NCBI RefSeq assembly: GCF_001895085.1
Contig: NZ_BDFD01000018.1
Span: 1 to 52,787, forward strand
Direction of reading: 5' to 3'
Source: Mariprofundus micogutta
GTDB lineage: Bacteria > Pseudomonadota > Zetaproteobacteria > Mariprofundales > Mariprofundaceae
DNA length: 52,787 bases
Positions 35,869-48,919 of this stretch are shown here, one piece after another. Numbering within the stretch: position 1 is the first letter of the stretch; each line of letters opens with the position of its first letter. The position numbers and the translations under genes are program-made. Under the pieces are notes generated by a model, which was not told the origin of the DNA, did no database searches, and saw only the letters and a list, made by a program, of their open reading frames with translations.

Positions 35869-37725
35869 TTAATCTTCAGATTTCATCCCGTCGATGTAAC
35901 GAATCACCTGATTACGACCACTGTTCTTCGCCTGATACAGTGCCACATCGGCCTGTTTCACCACTGCCCAGAAATCTTCATTTTCAGCAGTAAACATGGA
36001 AACACCCAATGACATGGTTTTGGTAATATCACCCTGAGAAGTCTTGAATTTGAATGCTTCGAGCTGAATGCGGATGCGATCCGCCACCATCAGTGATCCC
36101 TCTTCCGTAGAATCGAGAAGCAGTATCAGGAATTCCTCACCTCCAAAGCGAATTGCAATATCCGAATTACGAATCGTGTTCGTGATAATCGAACAGGCCC
36201 CTTTGAGTACGTCATCACCAATTTCGTGACCATAGGTGTCATTGACCATCTTAAAGTGGTCAATGTCACACATCACTACACCAATCTGGGATTTCCTGCG
36301 TTTAATGGTTCCTGTTAATGAGGAGAGATACTCATCCAGGAAACGGCGGTTGTATAAGTTGGTCATCGGATCACGCAAGGAAGAATCTTTCAGCGATTTC
36401 ATCAAACGCTTCGATTCGATCACCGGTGCTGCTTCATGTATGAATGCCTGCAGCACTGGAAGATCATCGCTGACTGTCTGCTTCTCTTCTTCGCTAAATA
36501 CCAATTGAAGGATACCGCCAACCTTTCCGGATAGAATCATCGGCATGCAGACATGGTATAATTTATCCTGCTGCGCACCCGGATTAAAAGAGGGGCATAT
36601 GTTCATCTCATCCAGTGATGACGTTAACAGGGCTGTGCGTGAAGCCCTGCAATAATCACAGTTTTCAGTAATCTCTTTGGTGCACCATAATTCCTCACCT
36701 TCTGCCAAACCACTATTAAACACCGGAATCAGGGAATTATTGTCTTCGGAAAGTTCATAGAACGAATAGCGCGTTAATTTAAACTGTTGCCTCAACAGGG
36801 CCTGAAAACGCTCGTATACATCTTCAAGCGTGCGGTCGTTTTCAATCACCTGTTTGAAGCGGGAAACCATGGCCATGGTATTCACCACAGATACAGTCGT
36901 ATTGAGCAGATTATCTCTTTCAGTGAACTGATGATGGGACATCAGGGTGTCCACATCATTGGCAATCGAACCGATACTGTTTTCCAGCGTATCCATGAAA
37001 TGATTGGTACGATCAGCAATCTCACCCATCTCGTCATCGCTGTATTTGGTGATACGGCTGGAGAAATTGCCGCTTTCCGCGAGAGATACGGTATGCTTGA
37101 GTTCATCGGCAGTGATATCCACAGGCTTGAGCAACCGCCGCAATGCAATAGCCAGGGCAAAACCAAACAACACGAACAGAAATACGATGCCTACAGTGTT
37201 CCTGATTGCTGCATAAAACTGCCCTGTCACATCAATCTCAAGACTCACCGCGCCGAGAATCGTACCTTCAGCGACGTCATGACAATTCAAGCAGTTGGTT
37301 TTTCCGCCACTACTGGCCACGTAAGGGATCGTATAGTGAAAACGAATATCATTTTCTCCATAGAGAATTTCCTCATATTCACTGCCTGTTTCAATCACCT
37401 TCAGTTCCACATCACTCACCGGATCACGGCCAGAGGTGTCAATCGCCATCTGCTCAACAACCTGTTTCGATGGAATGATATGTGCAGATTTTAAACTGGT
37501 TATGCCAATCAGGCTTTCCACATAGGGATTTTTGTGTTCCGGGTTTCCTTCATCCATCTCATGCGTAACGGCCAGCCGAATCATCTCTGCAGCCATACGC
37601 CCCTGCTCCTGCAGAGCGTCAAAATGATAGACCCGGTATGTCATCAATGAGACAGCTGAAAACAGTACTGTGATCACTATAGTGCTAATCATTATCAGTA
37701 ACTGGCTCTTCTGGCGAAGCCTCAT
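35869..37725 (-). CDS. Haem-c sensor diguanylate cyclase
   Basis: A 618-residue membrane protein. In order: a membrane helix (about 8-30); a periplasmic sensor region (about 31-172) with a c-type haem motif CLNCH at about 145-149; a second membrane helix (about 175-197); a HAMP domain (about 198-250); a GAF-like region (about 290-460) containing several Cys (EELWC, NCDYC); and a GGDEF domain (about 470-618) with the active-site GGEEF. The inhibitory site RNSD lies five residues before GGEEF, so product feedback is expected. It should make cyclic di-GMP in response to a periplasmic redox, gas or haem signal. The start at 37725 is chosen because AAGGGAG is 6 bases upstream; an ATG at 37731 is too close to it. 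Confidence 0.9.
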   Translation of the reverse strand: MRLRQKSQLLIMISTIVITVLFSAVSLMTYRVYHFDALQEQGRMAAEMIRLAVTHEMDEGNPEHKNPYVESLIGITSLKSAHIIPSKQVVEQMAIDTSGRDPVSDVELKVIETGSEYEEILYGENDIRFHYTIPYVASSGGKTNCLNCHDVAEGTILGAVSLEIDVTGQFYAAIRNTVGIVFLFVLFGFALAIALRRLLKPVDITADELKHTVSLAESGNFSSRITKYSDDEMGEIADRTNHFMDTLENSIGSIANDVDTLMSHHQFTERDNLLNTTVSVVNTMAMVSRFKQVIENDRTLEDVYERFQALLRQQFKLTRYSFYELSEDNNSLIPVFNSGLAEGEELWCTKEITENCDYCRASRTALLTSSLDEMNICPSFNPGAQQDKLYHVCMPMILSGKVGGILQLVFSEEEKQTVSDDLPVLQAFIHEAAPVIESKRLMKSLKDSSLRDPMTNLYNRRFLDEYLSSLTGTIKRRKSQIGVVMCDIDHFKMVNDTYGHEIGDDVLKGACSIITNTIRNSDIAIRFGGEEFLILLLDSTEEGSLMVADRIRIQLEAFKFKTSQGDITKTMSLGVSMFTAENEDFWAVVKQADVALYQAKNSGRNQVIRYIDGMKSED

Positions 37726-37914
37726 ACACATCTCCCTTCAATGACGGCTGAATCATCCGTTTGATTCTACTATCAAGTCACATGCCAAAATCTATTGAAA
37801 GCCGGAAAACTACCTTCAGGAGTTCATTATCAGCCGGGGGGGGATACTCTGAAAAAGTGCAGGACGCAGCTTTTTAGAATCCAGATATCGTCTTACAGAC
37901 CTGAGTCACCCCGT
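37726..37914. other. Non-coding spacer between the GTPase and diguanylate cyclase genes
   Basis: About 190 bases without a recognisable gene. An eight-G run (about 37837-37844) is present. No clear promoter or terminator was called. Confidence 0.4.
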
Positions 37915-38433
37915 TCATTCAGTATCGGAAAAGCGGGATAACAGTAATGGTTTGATATGATCACAGCTTCTGGCATCCAGCCCGAAGACATCATCAGAGC
38001 TGATTCCAAGCATCGCTGCCAGATCTTCCGACTGAACAGCCCCACTGACATCCTGCCTTGTCACTGCAACCAGTCTCCCCAAGGTGGTACGCTCGCCAAA
38101 GTGATTATAAATATATTTCAGCTCTTCCAGCGATGTTTCATCTGAGCCATCAACGAGAAACAACACACCATTGGCACCAACAGCCAGAATTTCCCACATA
38201 AAATCAAAGCGCCGCTGACCTGGTGTACCGTACAGATGCAACTCTAAATCTTCGCTCGGGTAACAGATACCATGGTCCATTGCCACAGTGGTGCCCTCTT
38301 TTACTTCGCTCACAACATCTGTAGCCATCTCATTGGTACAGACCACTGGTACATCACTGAGACCTCGAATCAATGTTGTTTTTCCCGCATTCACGGGCCC
38401 TGTCACAACAAGCTTTACGACTTTACTCCCCAC
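37915..38433 (-). CDS. MglA-like small GTPase
   Basis: A 172-residue Ras-like GTPase of the bacterial MglA-related group. The P-loop GPVNAGKTT is at about 11-19, and the switch II segment LYGTPGQRRFDFMWE follows. The base-recognition motif, usually NKxD or TKxD, appears as VTRQD. The start is a GTG at 38433 with GGGGGAG 5 bases upstream. Such GTPases usually work with Roadblock/LC7 proteins in cell polarity or gliding and pilus control, but no Roadblock gene is in the window. PilU and a diguanylate cyclase lie nearby. Confidence 0.8.
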   Translation of the reverse strand: MGSKVVKLVVTGPVNAGKTTLIRGLSDVPVVCTNEMATDVVSEVKEGTTVAMDHGICYPSEDLELHLYGTPGQRRFDFMWEILAVGANGVLFLVDGSDETSLEELKYIYNHFGERTTLGRLVAVTRQDVSGAVQSEDLAAMLGISSDDVFGLDARSCDHIKPLLLSRFSDTE

Positions 38434-38457
38434 ACCATCTCCCCCACGGAACCAGTA

Positions 38458-40998
38458 TTAATCCAGCGTCAACTCCACCCTGGCTTTTACAACTTTCCTG
38501 GCCTCATCAATCTTGCCTCGACAGGTAAACAGACGCTCGCTCTCAATACCATGCAGCTGCAGCGCGCTCATAACCGCGTCAGACCGGGCCTGAGCCAGCT
38601 GTAATAACTCTTCATCTGTTTTTACCGGCACTGGCACATCTGCTTGCCCGGCTTCACCCTGAGGCCCATCTGCTGATACACCCTCATAACGTGAAGCTAC
38701 CCCACATAACTGCAGACGGAATGCCTTACTTTTTTTCAGAAGACCGGCAATTTTCGATGTATAATCCTGCATTTGCGGATTCAATGTTGCCTCAAGCTGC
38801 TCAAAAGCGATAGGCGTCAGCTTCGGCTTACCTGCCTCTTTCATAAGATCACCCGCAAGGCTTGCAGCCAAAATAATGCTGCCGTAGGGCTGCAGAACCA
38901 ACGAAGCGTAGGTCATGGCCCCACTGCTAAGCGATGACATCAGCGCTTTATTAATAATCTCATTAATATTGATATTCGGATCATCAAGGTTGCCTGAAAT
39001 GGGTACATTCATCTCAATATCACCGCGATCATCACGCAGCATATCCAGAGCCATATTGACCGGCATACCGATCTTCTGCTCGGCCTTTCCCAGTTGTTTG
39101 GAAGAGCCCAGTGTCAGTTTACGCATCAACAACCTGTTTTTCGCATCGATTTTATTATTATTGATGCTGATACTGGTATCCAGATTAAACTGACCGGTTT
39201 GGATGGATTTGCCGAAATCCGATTCAACAAAACCACTTAAGCCCGGCATATCGAAATTCTTCAAACCGATCACCAGATCGGTTTTCAGTCGTTTTCCATT
39301 CGGCCGCAATTTGCCTTTGGCACTCAGTTCGCCATTTCTTCCGATTCTCATCAACATATCGAGTCTTCCATCACGTTTGCCGGACATATCCAGCGGGGCA
39401 AAACGGAACTTCTTCACTGTCATACGCGTATCCAGAGGAGGGAACACCGATTCATCACGATAGCTGATTTTACTACCCCGACCCAGCAAAAGCTCATCGA
39501 TGATGACCACAGGTTCTTTTCTGCTCTCCTTTTTATCAGCGGACTTATCAGTTGATTCATGTTGAGAAGATGTTTTTTTCGGCTTCTTCTTGGACCTGCC
39601 GCTCAATTCATCCAGCACACTCAGTTTTCCATTTTTCTTCTTGATCAGCCTCGTGTTCAGGTCGTTAAACTGCAGCTTATTCAGATGATACAGACCTGCC
39701 GTGTCCAGTGTGGCGCCACTGGCAACAATGCCACCGATTGATCCCAGTGATTTTTTACCTGAAGCAGGCAACTTTATGCCGCTCAAACTGAGGGAATCAA
39801 AAGCTCCCTTATCAGTGCCGCTCATAGCAAACTGCTTCAAAGTAAGCTGTTCGATAGCGGCAAGAAGTTGTTTACCCTGCTTTTGATGTAGATCAAAGCC
39901 CTGCATGGAAAGCGAGTCCAGGTTGAGGTTTTCACCCGGCTGTGTGGTTAATCCCTGAAGCTTCAACTGACGCAAAGATATGTTGTCATCATCACCTGTC
40001 ATGCCGCTTGCCTGCAACTGTTTCAATAGCAGCGATGCAAAAGCAAGCTTTCCGTCCAGATTCGCATCTATGTTTTGCACATCAATGCTCGCAAGCTGTA
40101 CAGCGCCTGCACCGGTAAGTTGCGGCTGCATACTAATATTACCGAGATTTAATGCCTCTACCTTATGCCTGTTTAAACCTGATGACTGGACATTGACCAA
40201 TTTAATCGCATCAATCGCCGCCAGTTTTTTGCCATCATCCTGAGCAAACTTCAGCCCTGAAAGCTTTAGCCCTGTATTTTCAGTTCTCAGTGAAGAAGCA
40301 ATATCTTCAGCACTGACGGAAAAGAATAATGTTGCAGCCAACTCCAGATTCTCATTGCTGACCTTATATCCAAAACTGGTGAAGTCAGTTTCACCGAGCT
40401 TCACCTCGGCATTCAATGACTGCTCCCTGTTTAACAGGCCCGACAAACTGAGATGCAATGATTCAACCGGCAGCTTCAGTTGCATATCGATTCCATTCAC
40501 ATTTACACGCAGCGCCTGAATATCCAGACCATCCACAACAGTAAGCCAGGGATCACCCTGCTCATCCATTTCGCCTTCTTTTGCATCGACTTGCGCCGGT
40601 TCAGAGTGAATATCAGCCAACTGCCACTGCCGCTTGTCATCCTGATGCAGATCAAAGTTGGCCGAATGCAATTCAAATGAACGGACATATACAATCTTTT
40701 TAAACAATGGCAGCCAATCGATATTCACTGCCAGATGACTGATATTCAGCCCGTCCCCTGCTTTCAATTCCTGCAACAGCACTTCGCCTGTAAAGAGGTT
40801 GATGTCTATATTCTCAATTTCAGCCTGTTGGACACCATGATCTTTCAACCATGATTCTGCTGCATATTCCACAGCCAGCGGCAACAGTGAAACAAACAAT
40901 AGGCCCAGTGCAACCACCGCCGCTGCAATAGCGTATGCGGGTTTCATCATGGCTGAGTATGTGACCGAATCAGCAGCCTCTGATTGCTTATCAGGCAT
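38458..40998 (-). CDS. DUF748 (AsmA-like) envelope protein
   Basis: An 846-residue protein with an N-terminal membrane helix (about 20-45) and a long periplasmic part with the repetitive beta-rich pattern of the DUF748/AsmA superfamily. Near the end are AFEQLEATLNPQMQDYTSKI and a final region resembling the DUF748 C-terminus (ELLQLAQARSDAVMSALQLH). AsmA-like proteins are thought to span the periplasm and move or shield lipids; the exact role of this subgroup is not settled. The start at 40998 is chosen because GGAGG is 7 bases upstream; a longer frame adds 14 residues. Confidence 0.82.
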   Translation of the reverse strand: MPDKQSEAADSVTYSAMMKPAYAIAAAVVALGLLFVSLLPLAVEYAAESWLKDHGVQQAEIENIDINLFTGEVLLQELKAGDGLNISHLAVNIDWLPLFKKIVYVRSFELHSANFDLHQDDKRQWQLADIHSEPAQVDAKEGEMDEQGDPWLTVVDGLDIQALRVNVNGIDMQLKLPVESLHLSLSGLLNREQSLNAEVKLGETDFTSFGYKVSNENLELAATLFFSVSAEDIASSLRTENTGLKLSGLKFAQDDGKKLAAIDAIKLVNVQSSGLNRHKVEALNLGNISMQPQLTGAGAVQLASIDVQNIDANLDGKLAFASLLLKQLQASGMTGDDDNISLRQLKLQGLTTQPGENLNLDSLSMQGFDLHQKQGKQLLAAIEQLTLKQFAMSGTDKGAFDSLSLSGIKLPASGKKSLGSIGGIVASGATLDTAGLYHLNKLQFNDLNTRLIKKKNGKLSVLDELSGRSKKKPKKTSSQHESTDKSADKKESRKEPVVIIDELLLGRGSKISYRDESVFPPLDTRMTVKKFRFAPLDMSGKRDGRLDMLMRIGRNGELSAKGKLRPNGKRLKTDLVIGLKNFDMPGLSGFVESDFGKSIQTGQFNLDTSISINNNKIDAKNRLLMRKLTLGSSKQLGKAEQKIGMPVNMALDMLRDDRGDIEMNVPISGNLDDPNININEIINKALMSSLSSGAMTYASLVLQPYGSIILAASLAGDLMKEAGKPKLTPIAFEQLEATLNPQMQDYTSKIAGLLKKSKAFRLQLCGVASRYEGVSADGPQGEAGQADVPVPVKTDEELLQLAQARSDAVMSALQLHGIESERLFTCRGKIDEARKVVKARVELTLD

Positions 40999-41048
40999 AT
41001 GCCATCCTCCATTGCCGGATTCTTGCTTCGTATGCCGCACTCGGCATA

Positions 41049-41471
41049 TCAGCTCCGTTCAATCTCTATACTTCTGAGTTCCGGATCATTTGCATCGGGT
41101 AAAATATACACCCTGATAACGTGACTTTGCAGCATATCAGGTGCGCGCTCCGGCCATTCAATCAGCGCAATCCACGGAGGCTGAAAAAAATCCCGAACCC
41201 CAAGCATTTCGATTTCATCAGCAGCATCCAGACGATACCAGTCCATATGTGCGACCTGACAATGTTCGCCCTGATACTCTTGAATAATCGCAAAGGTTGG
41301 GCTTGGAAGAGCCTCATCAGTCACCCCGAGCGCACGCAGGATTGCACGGCAAAACACACTTTTACCTGCTCCCAGCTCTCCGTACAGTGCAACCACATCG
41401 CCAGGCTTCAGTGATGAAGCCAGTTCAGCCGCAATAGATACAGTTTCAGATTCGTTGTGGCTAATACGCAC
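41049..41471 (-). CDS. tsaE: tRNA threonylcarbamoyladenosine ATPase TsaE
   Basis: A 140-residue P-loop protein: Walker A GELGAGKSVFCR, then PSPTFAIIQEY and HMDWYRLDAADE, the standard TsaE signatures. It works with TsaB, TsaC and TsaD to make t6A at position 37 of tRNAs reading ANN codons. The start is a GTG at 41471. It lies 8 bases after the CBS gene and 50 bases before the DUF748 gene. Confidence 0.93.
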   Translation of the reverse strand: MRISHNESETVSIAAELASSLKPGDVVALYGELGAGKSVFCRAILRALGVTDEALPSPTFAIIQEYQGEHCQVAHMDWYRLDAADEIEMLGVRDFFQPPWIALIEWPERAPDMLQSHVIRVYILPDANDPELRSIEIERS

Positions 41472-41479
41472 CAGTGGAA

Positions 41480-41941
41480 TCAGGCGCTTACCAGAGCTTT
41501 GATGACATCATGTTTGCAAATCATGCCGACTACCGAATCACCCTCGAGCACTGGCAGATGATGAACATGTTTATCACCCATAATCGTAGCAACTTCACCC
41601 AGATCAATATCCGCATGAATGGTAACCACATCAGTATGGGCCAGATCCTCGGCTGTCATGGCCTGCAGACGCGCAAGCTCTTCTTCAAATTGAGATTCAC
41701 CCATCGGAATCACCATATCGAACAGAGCCACAGCAGTCGGAACATGCAAGTTCTTCTGTTGATCAATCAAATCCGTTTCAGTGATAATACCAAGCAGACG
41801 TTTATCATCATCAAGCACCAGCATGCCGGTCAGATCTTCCGAAGCAAAGCGCTTGGCAATGTCGGAAATCTGTGTGTCCAGATGGCAGTAAGCCGGATGG
41901 TCGTCCATGATGTCACGAGCCAGAACTGTTGAATAAGGCAT
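41480..41941 (-). CDS. CBS-domain pair protein
   Basis: A 153-residue protein with two CBS domains (about 8-60 and 95-150): LTGMLVLDDDKRLLGIITETD and VHHLPVLEGDSVVGMICKHD. No catalytic or DNA-binding domain is attached. Such pairs usually bind adenosine nucleotides. The Shine-Dalgarno AGGAG precedes the ATG. It is upstream of tsaE in the same orientation; the partner is unknown. Confidence 0.82.
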   Translation of the reverse strand: MPYSTVLARDIMDDHPAYCHLDTQISDIAKRFASEDLTGMLVLDDDKRLLGIITETDLIDQQKNLHVPTAVALFDMVIPMGESQFEEELARLQAMTAEDLAHTDVVTIHADIDLGEVATIMGDKHVHHLPVLEGDSVVGMICKHDVIKALVSA

Positions 41942-42087
41942 AGCACTCTCCTGATAACTTGATTATAGACCGTATCGCACAGGGATTAAACCACGCGCGA
42001 ACAATCAGGTTATCATAAACAGCAACTATATTCAGGCAAGCACAAACACACCCGAAAATAATGGAGGAGAACATTTAACTCAGATAC

Positions 42088-42116
42088 AAAAAGGGCTATG
42101 CCATCAGCGACATAGC
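42088..42116 (-). terminator. Probable terminator after the broken histidine kinase
   Basis: On the minus strand the stem GCTATG/CATAGC with a 10-base loop is followed by CC and five T residues. It sits about 35 bases after the kinase stop. Confidence 0.5.
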
Positions 42117-42150
42117 AACGGGATGCTTCAAGCCCGAATGTAGTGAGCAG

Positions 42151-45376
<3,226 letters not shown>

Positions 45377-45389
45377 CTAGAATAGCTCG

Positions 45390-46346
45390 ATGAATCTTGA
45401 TCTCCCCCGTCTATCGCCACAAACAGCAGAGCAACTGCTAAACAGTATGACTATCTCAGTTCGCACTCGCTGGGCAGTTCTAAAGGCATCAGGCCCCACT
45501 GCTCGAGAATACCTGCAGGGACAACTGACGCAGGACATGGAAAAAATCACTGCTGAGCAGGGCATTCATAGCTGTCTGTTAACACCTCAGGGAAAAGCAG
45601 TTTCAGAGCTCTATATTCTTGAAGGGCATGATAACGAACTAATCATGCTTGTTCCGGCCTCGCATGCCGAGACTACCGTAGCCCGCTTGCGCCAGTTCGC
45701 GCTCGGCCACCAACTCCGTATTGGTCTGGTTAAAACACTCTCAATCTGCTCTGTTCAGGGAGCGCATGCTCATACGTTATTGAATGATTTTGGTCTGGAT
45801 GAACCCGGCGAACGCTGGTTATCCAGTAGCCGGAAAGCTGGTGAAGATACATTTGCTGTCGTGATGCCTGAAAAGCCCCACGGATTCTGGATTATCAGTA
45901 GTCCAGATCAAATCCATGCCATACTTCAAAAGCATGAACAGGTTGCTGAACAAGAGATGGAAGCCATGCGTATTATTCGCGGCTTTCCCGATTTCGGCGT
46001 GGAATGGGATGAGAGTCTGCACCCTTTAAATGCCAATCTAATCGAATTTGATGGCGTTTCGTTTAAAAAAGGCTGTTATGTCGGCCAGGAAATCACTGCG
46101 CGTATGAACTGGCGCGGCGGCATCAAGAAGAAACTGTACCGCGTATCCATAGCCGGACGACCAGACACCCTTCCCTGCCCTGTCCATACAACGGCGAAAA
46201 TCGGTGAATTGAAGTCGGCAGCTATCGACCACGAAGGAAACTGCTGTGGCATTGCGCTATTGCCGATTGAAGTCGCTGAATCAACGGTCCAGTTGACGCT
46301 GGATAATGGTGTGACCGTAGAAACTCTGGAGGCCTGCCATGCCTGA
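45390..46346 (+). CDS. ygfZ: YgfZ/GcvT-fold iron-sulphur-cluster repair protein
   Basis: A 318-residue folate-binding protein of the YgfZ family. The signature KKGCYVGQEITARM is present with its conserved Cys, and the N-terminal region RTRWAVLKASGPTAREYLQG matches the GcvT-like fold. YgfZ helps keep certain Fe-S enzymes active and affects tRNA thiolation such as by MiaB. It is divergent from thiC and overlaps the DUF4936 gene by 8 bases. Confidence 0.9.
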   Translation: MNLDLPRLSPQTAEQLLNSMTISVRTRWAVLKASGPTAREYLQGQLTQDMEKITAEQGIHSCLLTPQGKAVSELYILEGHDNELIMLVPASHAETTVARLRQFALGHQLRIGLVKTLSICSVQGAHAHTLLNDFGLDEPGERWLSSSRKAGEDTFAVVMPEKPHGFWIISSPDQIHAILQKHEQVAEQEMEAMRIIRGFPDFGVEWDESLHPLNANLIEFDGVSFKKGCYVGQEITARMNWRGGIKKKLYRVSIAGRPDTLPCPVHTTAKIGELKSAAIDHEGNCCGIALLPIEVAESTVQLTLDNGVTVETLEACHA

Positions 46347-46602
46347 TGCATTTATCTGGTATCATGCGCATGAAAAACTGGAATCCGAACTGATGAGCTG
46401 GCTTGACGAAATCGAAGATAAAGCAGGCGTGCGAGGCAAACTCTTTGTCCGTAAGGATGATGGCAAAACAACGTTCATGGAATCCTATAGTGATGTAACG
46501 ACTTCAACGATCACTCGCATCGAGAAACATGCTGCACAACATCCTGTATTTACGAATATCGAACGTCGCTGCGAAAGCTTTATGCGAATAGATAAACTCT
46601 GA
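46339..46602 (+). CDS. DUF4936-family small protein
   Basis: An 87-residue protein with the DUF4936 pattern: AFIWYHAHEKLESELMSWLD, a central GKLFVRKDDGKTTFMESY and a C-terminal helix ending FTNIERRCESF. The function is unknown. It overlaps ygfZ by 8 bases; small DUF4936 genes next to ygfZ occur elsewhere in proteobacteria. Confidence 0.7.
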   Translation: MPDAFIWYHAHEKLESELMSWLDEIEDKAGVRGKLFVRKDDGKTTFMESYSDVTTSTITRIEKHAAQHPVFTNIERRCESFMRIDKL

Positions 46603-46706
46603 GTTACTCTTTTCCAGGGTTGCTATGACTTATTCAGGGCGAGCCTGAATATTCTCCTGACAGATAAGCAGTACCACCGGCAGTGGGTTTTGATTAGGGT
46701 CCGCAC

Positions 46707-47831
46707 ATGTCCGAAATTGCCACTAACATTGCCGTTAAACTGATCCAGCGTGAATCCGTCACTCCCGAAGATGGCGGCTGCCAGAATTATATCGAATCAC
46801 TGCTGGCCCCTCTGGGTTTTGTGCGAACATCCGTGGATGAAGGGGGTATCACCAACAGTATCTACTCCCGACCGGGTGAACTGAAAGGCACACTGGCTTA
46901 TGCAGGCCATACCGATGTCGTGCCGACTGGCCCGCTAGAACAGTGGCCGCATCCGCCATTTTCCGGGCTGATTGAAGACGGCATGCTGCATGGACGCGGT
47001 GCACAGGACATGAAAGCAGGTATTGCCTGCTGGATTGCCGCAGTTGCAGAACTGTGTGGTGAATATACACCGCTACCAACCATCCAGTTGCTGATTACCT
47101 CCGATGAGGAAGGTGACTCCATTGATGGCACAATTCGCATCGTCGAGCAGATGCAGGAAAATGGCACATTGCCCGATGCTGTCATTGTCGGAGAGCCGTC
47201 GAGCTTTAAACATGTGGGTGACACCATCCGCCGTGGTCGACGCGGTGTGGTACAGATCAAGGCTACATTCCACGGCAAACAGGGGCATTCGGCTTATCCG
47301 CAGGATGCTGATAATGCCATACATCATGCAACACCCGCATTGGCAAACATTGCATCAATCGACTGGGGTGAAGCTGCCGATGGATTCCCTGCCACCTCAT
47401 GCCAAATCACCAACGTAAATGGCGGCACAGGCGCAACCAATGTGATTCCCGGCTTTTGTGAAGCACTGATTGATATCAGATACAATCCGGCCAATAATTT
47501 TAACAGCATCAAAAATGCCATTGAAACTGCCTGTGCTGACTGCGATGTGACACTGGAATTCGATCATTCAGCCACTGCCTTTTCCACACCCGATGGCACC
47601 TTCCTTGATCTGGTCTGTGATAGTATCAAGACCATTACGGGCATTGATACCCTGCGTGATACCGGAGGAGGCACTTCGGATGGCCGTTTCCTTGCCGCAG
47701 CCGGTGTTCCTGTAGTGGAACTCGGGCTCACCAACAGCACTATTCATCAGGTGGGTGAATGTGTGGCCGTGTCCGAGCTGGCTATGCTGACAAAGATTTA
47801 TACCAATATTATTGAGACAATGAGGTTTTAA
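46707..47831 (+). CDS. dapE: Succinyl-diaminopimelate desuccinylase
   Basis: A 374-residue M20-family metallohydrolase in lysine and meso-diaminopimelate synthesis. Metal-binding segments AGHTDVVPTGP, GRGAQDMKAG and TSDEEGDSIDGT are seen, with a final TNSTIHQVGECV. The length is typical. It starts the dapE-queF-dapF run. Its stop is 3 bases before the queF start. Confidence 0.94.
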   Translation: MSEIATNIAVKLIQRESVTPEDGGCQNYIESLLAPLGFVRTSVDEGGITNSIYSRPGELKGTLAYAGHTDVVPTGPLEQWPHPPFSGLIEDGMLHGRGAQDMKAGIACWIAAVAELCGEYTPLPTIQLLITSDEEGDSIDGTIRIVEQMQENGTLPDAVIVGEPSSFKHVGDTIRRGRRGVVQIKATFHGKQGHSAYPQDADNAIHHATPALANIASIDWGEAADGFPATSCQITNVNGGTGATNVIPGFCEALIDIRYNPANNFNSIKNAIETACADCDVTLEFDHSATAFSTPDGTFLDLVCDSIKTITGIDTLRDTGGGTSDGRFLAAAGVPVVELGLTNSTIHQVGECVAVSELAMLTKIYTNIIETMRF

Positions 47832-47834
47832 ACG

Positions 47835-48209
47835 ATGAGTGAGAAGCTGGGCGCTGTTTTAAACAAGCCAACACGTTATCTGGAAACATTCGAAAATCCG
47901 AACCCCGAGCGTGATTACCATATCCGCATCGATTCTCCTGAGTTTACCTGCCTCTGCCCGAAAACAGGGCAGCCGGATTTTGCCGAGATCAAACTCGATT
48001 ATATTCCGGATGCAGTCTGTGTAGAACTGAAATCTCTGAAACTCTATTACTGGAGCTTCCGCGATGAAGGTCACTTCCATGAACAGGTCACCAATATGAT
48101 TGCCAATGACCTGATCAAGCTGCTTGATCCGCGTCAGATCAAGGTGACTGCAGTATTCAATGTGCGCGGCGGTGTTTACACCACTGTTGAAGTAGAACAC
48201 AGTAAATGA
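47835..48209 (+). CDS. queF: 7-cyano-7-deazaguanine reductase QueF (short type)
   Basis: A 124-residue NADPH-dependent nitrile reductase in queuosine synthesis. The catalytic Cys is in [15 protein letters not shown], and the substrate region [16 protein letters not shown] is present. It is the short, YkvM-like form. It overlaps dapF by 4 bases (ATGA), so it is coupled to diaminopimelate genes without a clear metabolic link. Confidence 0.94.
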   Translation: MSEKLGAVLNKPTRYLETFENPNPERDYHIRIDSPEFTCLCPKTGQPDFAEIKLDYIPDAVCVELKSLKLYYWSFRDEGHFHEQVTNMIANDLIKLLDPRQIKVTAVFNVRGGVYTTVEVEHSK

Positions 48210-48913
48210 GCACCCTTCCATTCACCAAGATGCAGGCTCAAGGCAATGATTTCATTGTTCTTAATGGCCTTACATCGGAGCTGCCTGCACTTACGGAAGC
48301 CTTCGTACGGCGCATTACCGAACGCCGTTACGGCATAGGCTGTGATCAGTTGCTTGTGCTTGAGAAGTCTGACAAAGCCGATGCTGCCATGCGTATCTTT
48401 AATAACGACGGCAGCCAGGCTGCCAACTGTGGCAATGGCCTGCGCTGCGTGGGTCATCTGCTCATACAGCAGCTTGGTAAAGAGTGTGTGTCTATTGCGC
48501 TTGCTGACCGCAATGTAAACGCCGAGGCTACAATTAATGGCATCTGCGTTGATATGGGAGCTGCTACAGTGACTGATTCAAGCTCTGCACATGTCGATAT
48601 CCATATCGGTAACGAACACCGGGTTTTCTTTGAAACCACTGAAGCCTTCCCGTCTGACCGCAATGTTGAAATTGTTACCGGTCAGATTGCCAGTCATGTT
48701 TATATCGACATTATCGAACGCGGTGCAGGCCATACTCTGGCATGTGGAACCGGGGCATGTGCAACAGCTGCTGCTATCTGGTCAAACGAAGGTGAAGTAC
48801 GCCCGCTGACCATTGAGATGCCCGGTGGCACTGTGACAATCTCTGGGTGCCCGAAAAACATCAAGCTGGAAGGTCCAGTCTCACAGACGTTCGAGGGTGT
48901 TTTTTCACTGTAA
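48206..48913 (+). CDS. dapF: Diaminopimelate epimerase (short)
   Basis: A 235-residue epimerase that makes meso-diaminopimelate. Both catalytic cysteine motifs, NCGNGLRC and ACGTGACA, are present, with MQAQGNDF at the start. It is about 35-40 residues shorter than the usual ~275, with shortening in the middle. The usual GNPH motif reads GNEH. Both active-site cysteines remain, so activity is likely. Confidence 0.92.
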   Translation: MSTLPFTKMQAQGNDFIVLNGLTSELPALTEAFVRRITERRYGIGCDQLLVLEKSDKADAAMRIFNNDGSQAANCGNGLRCVGHLLIQQLGKECVSIALADRNVNAEATINGICVDMGAATVTDSSSAHVDIHIGNEHRVFFETTEAFPSDRNVEIVTGQIASHVYIDIIERGAGHTLACGTGACATAAAIWSNEGEVRPLTIEMPGGTVTISGCPKNIKLEGPVSQTFEGVFSL

Positions 48914-48919
48914 ACCTAG

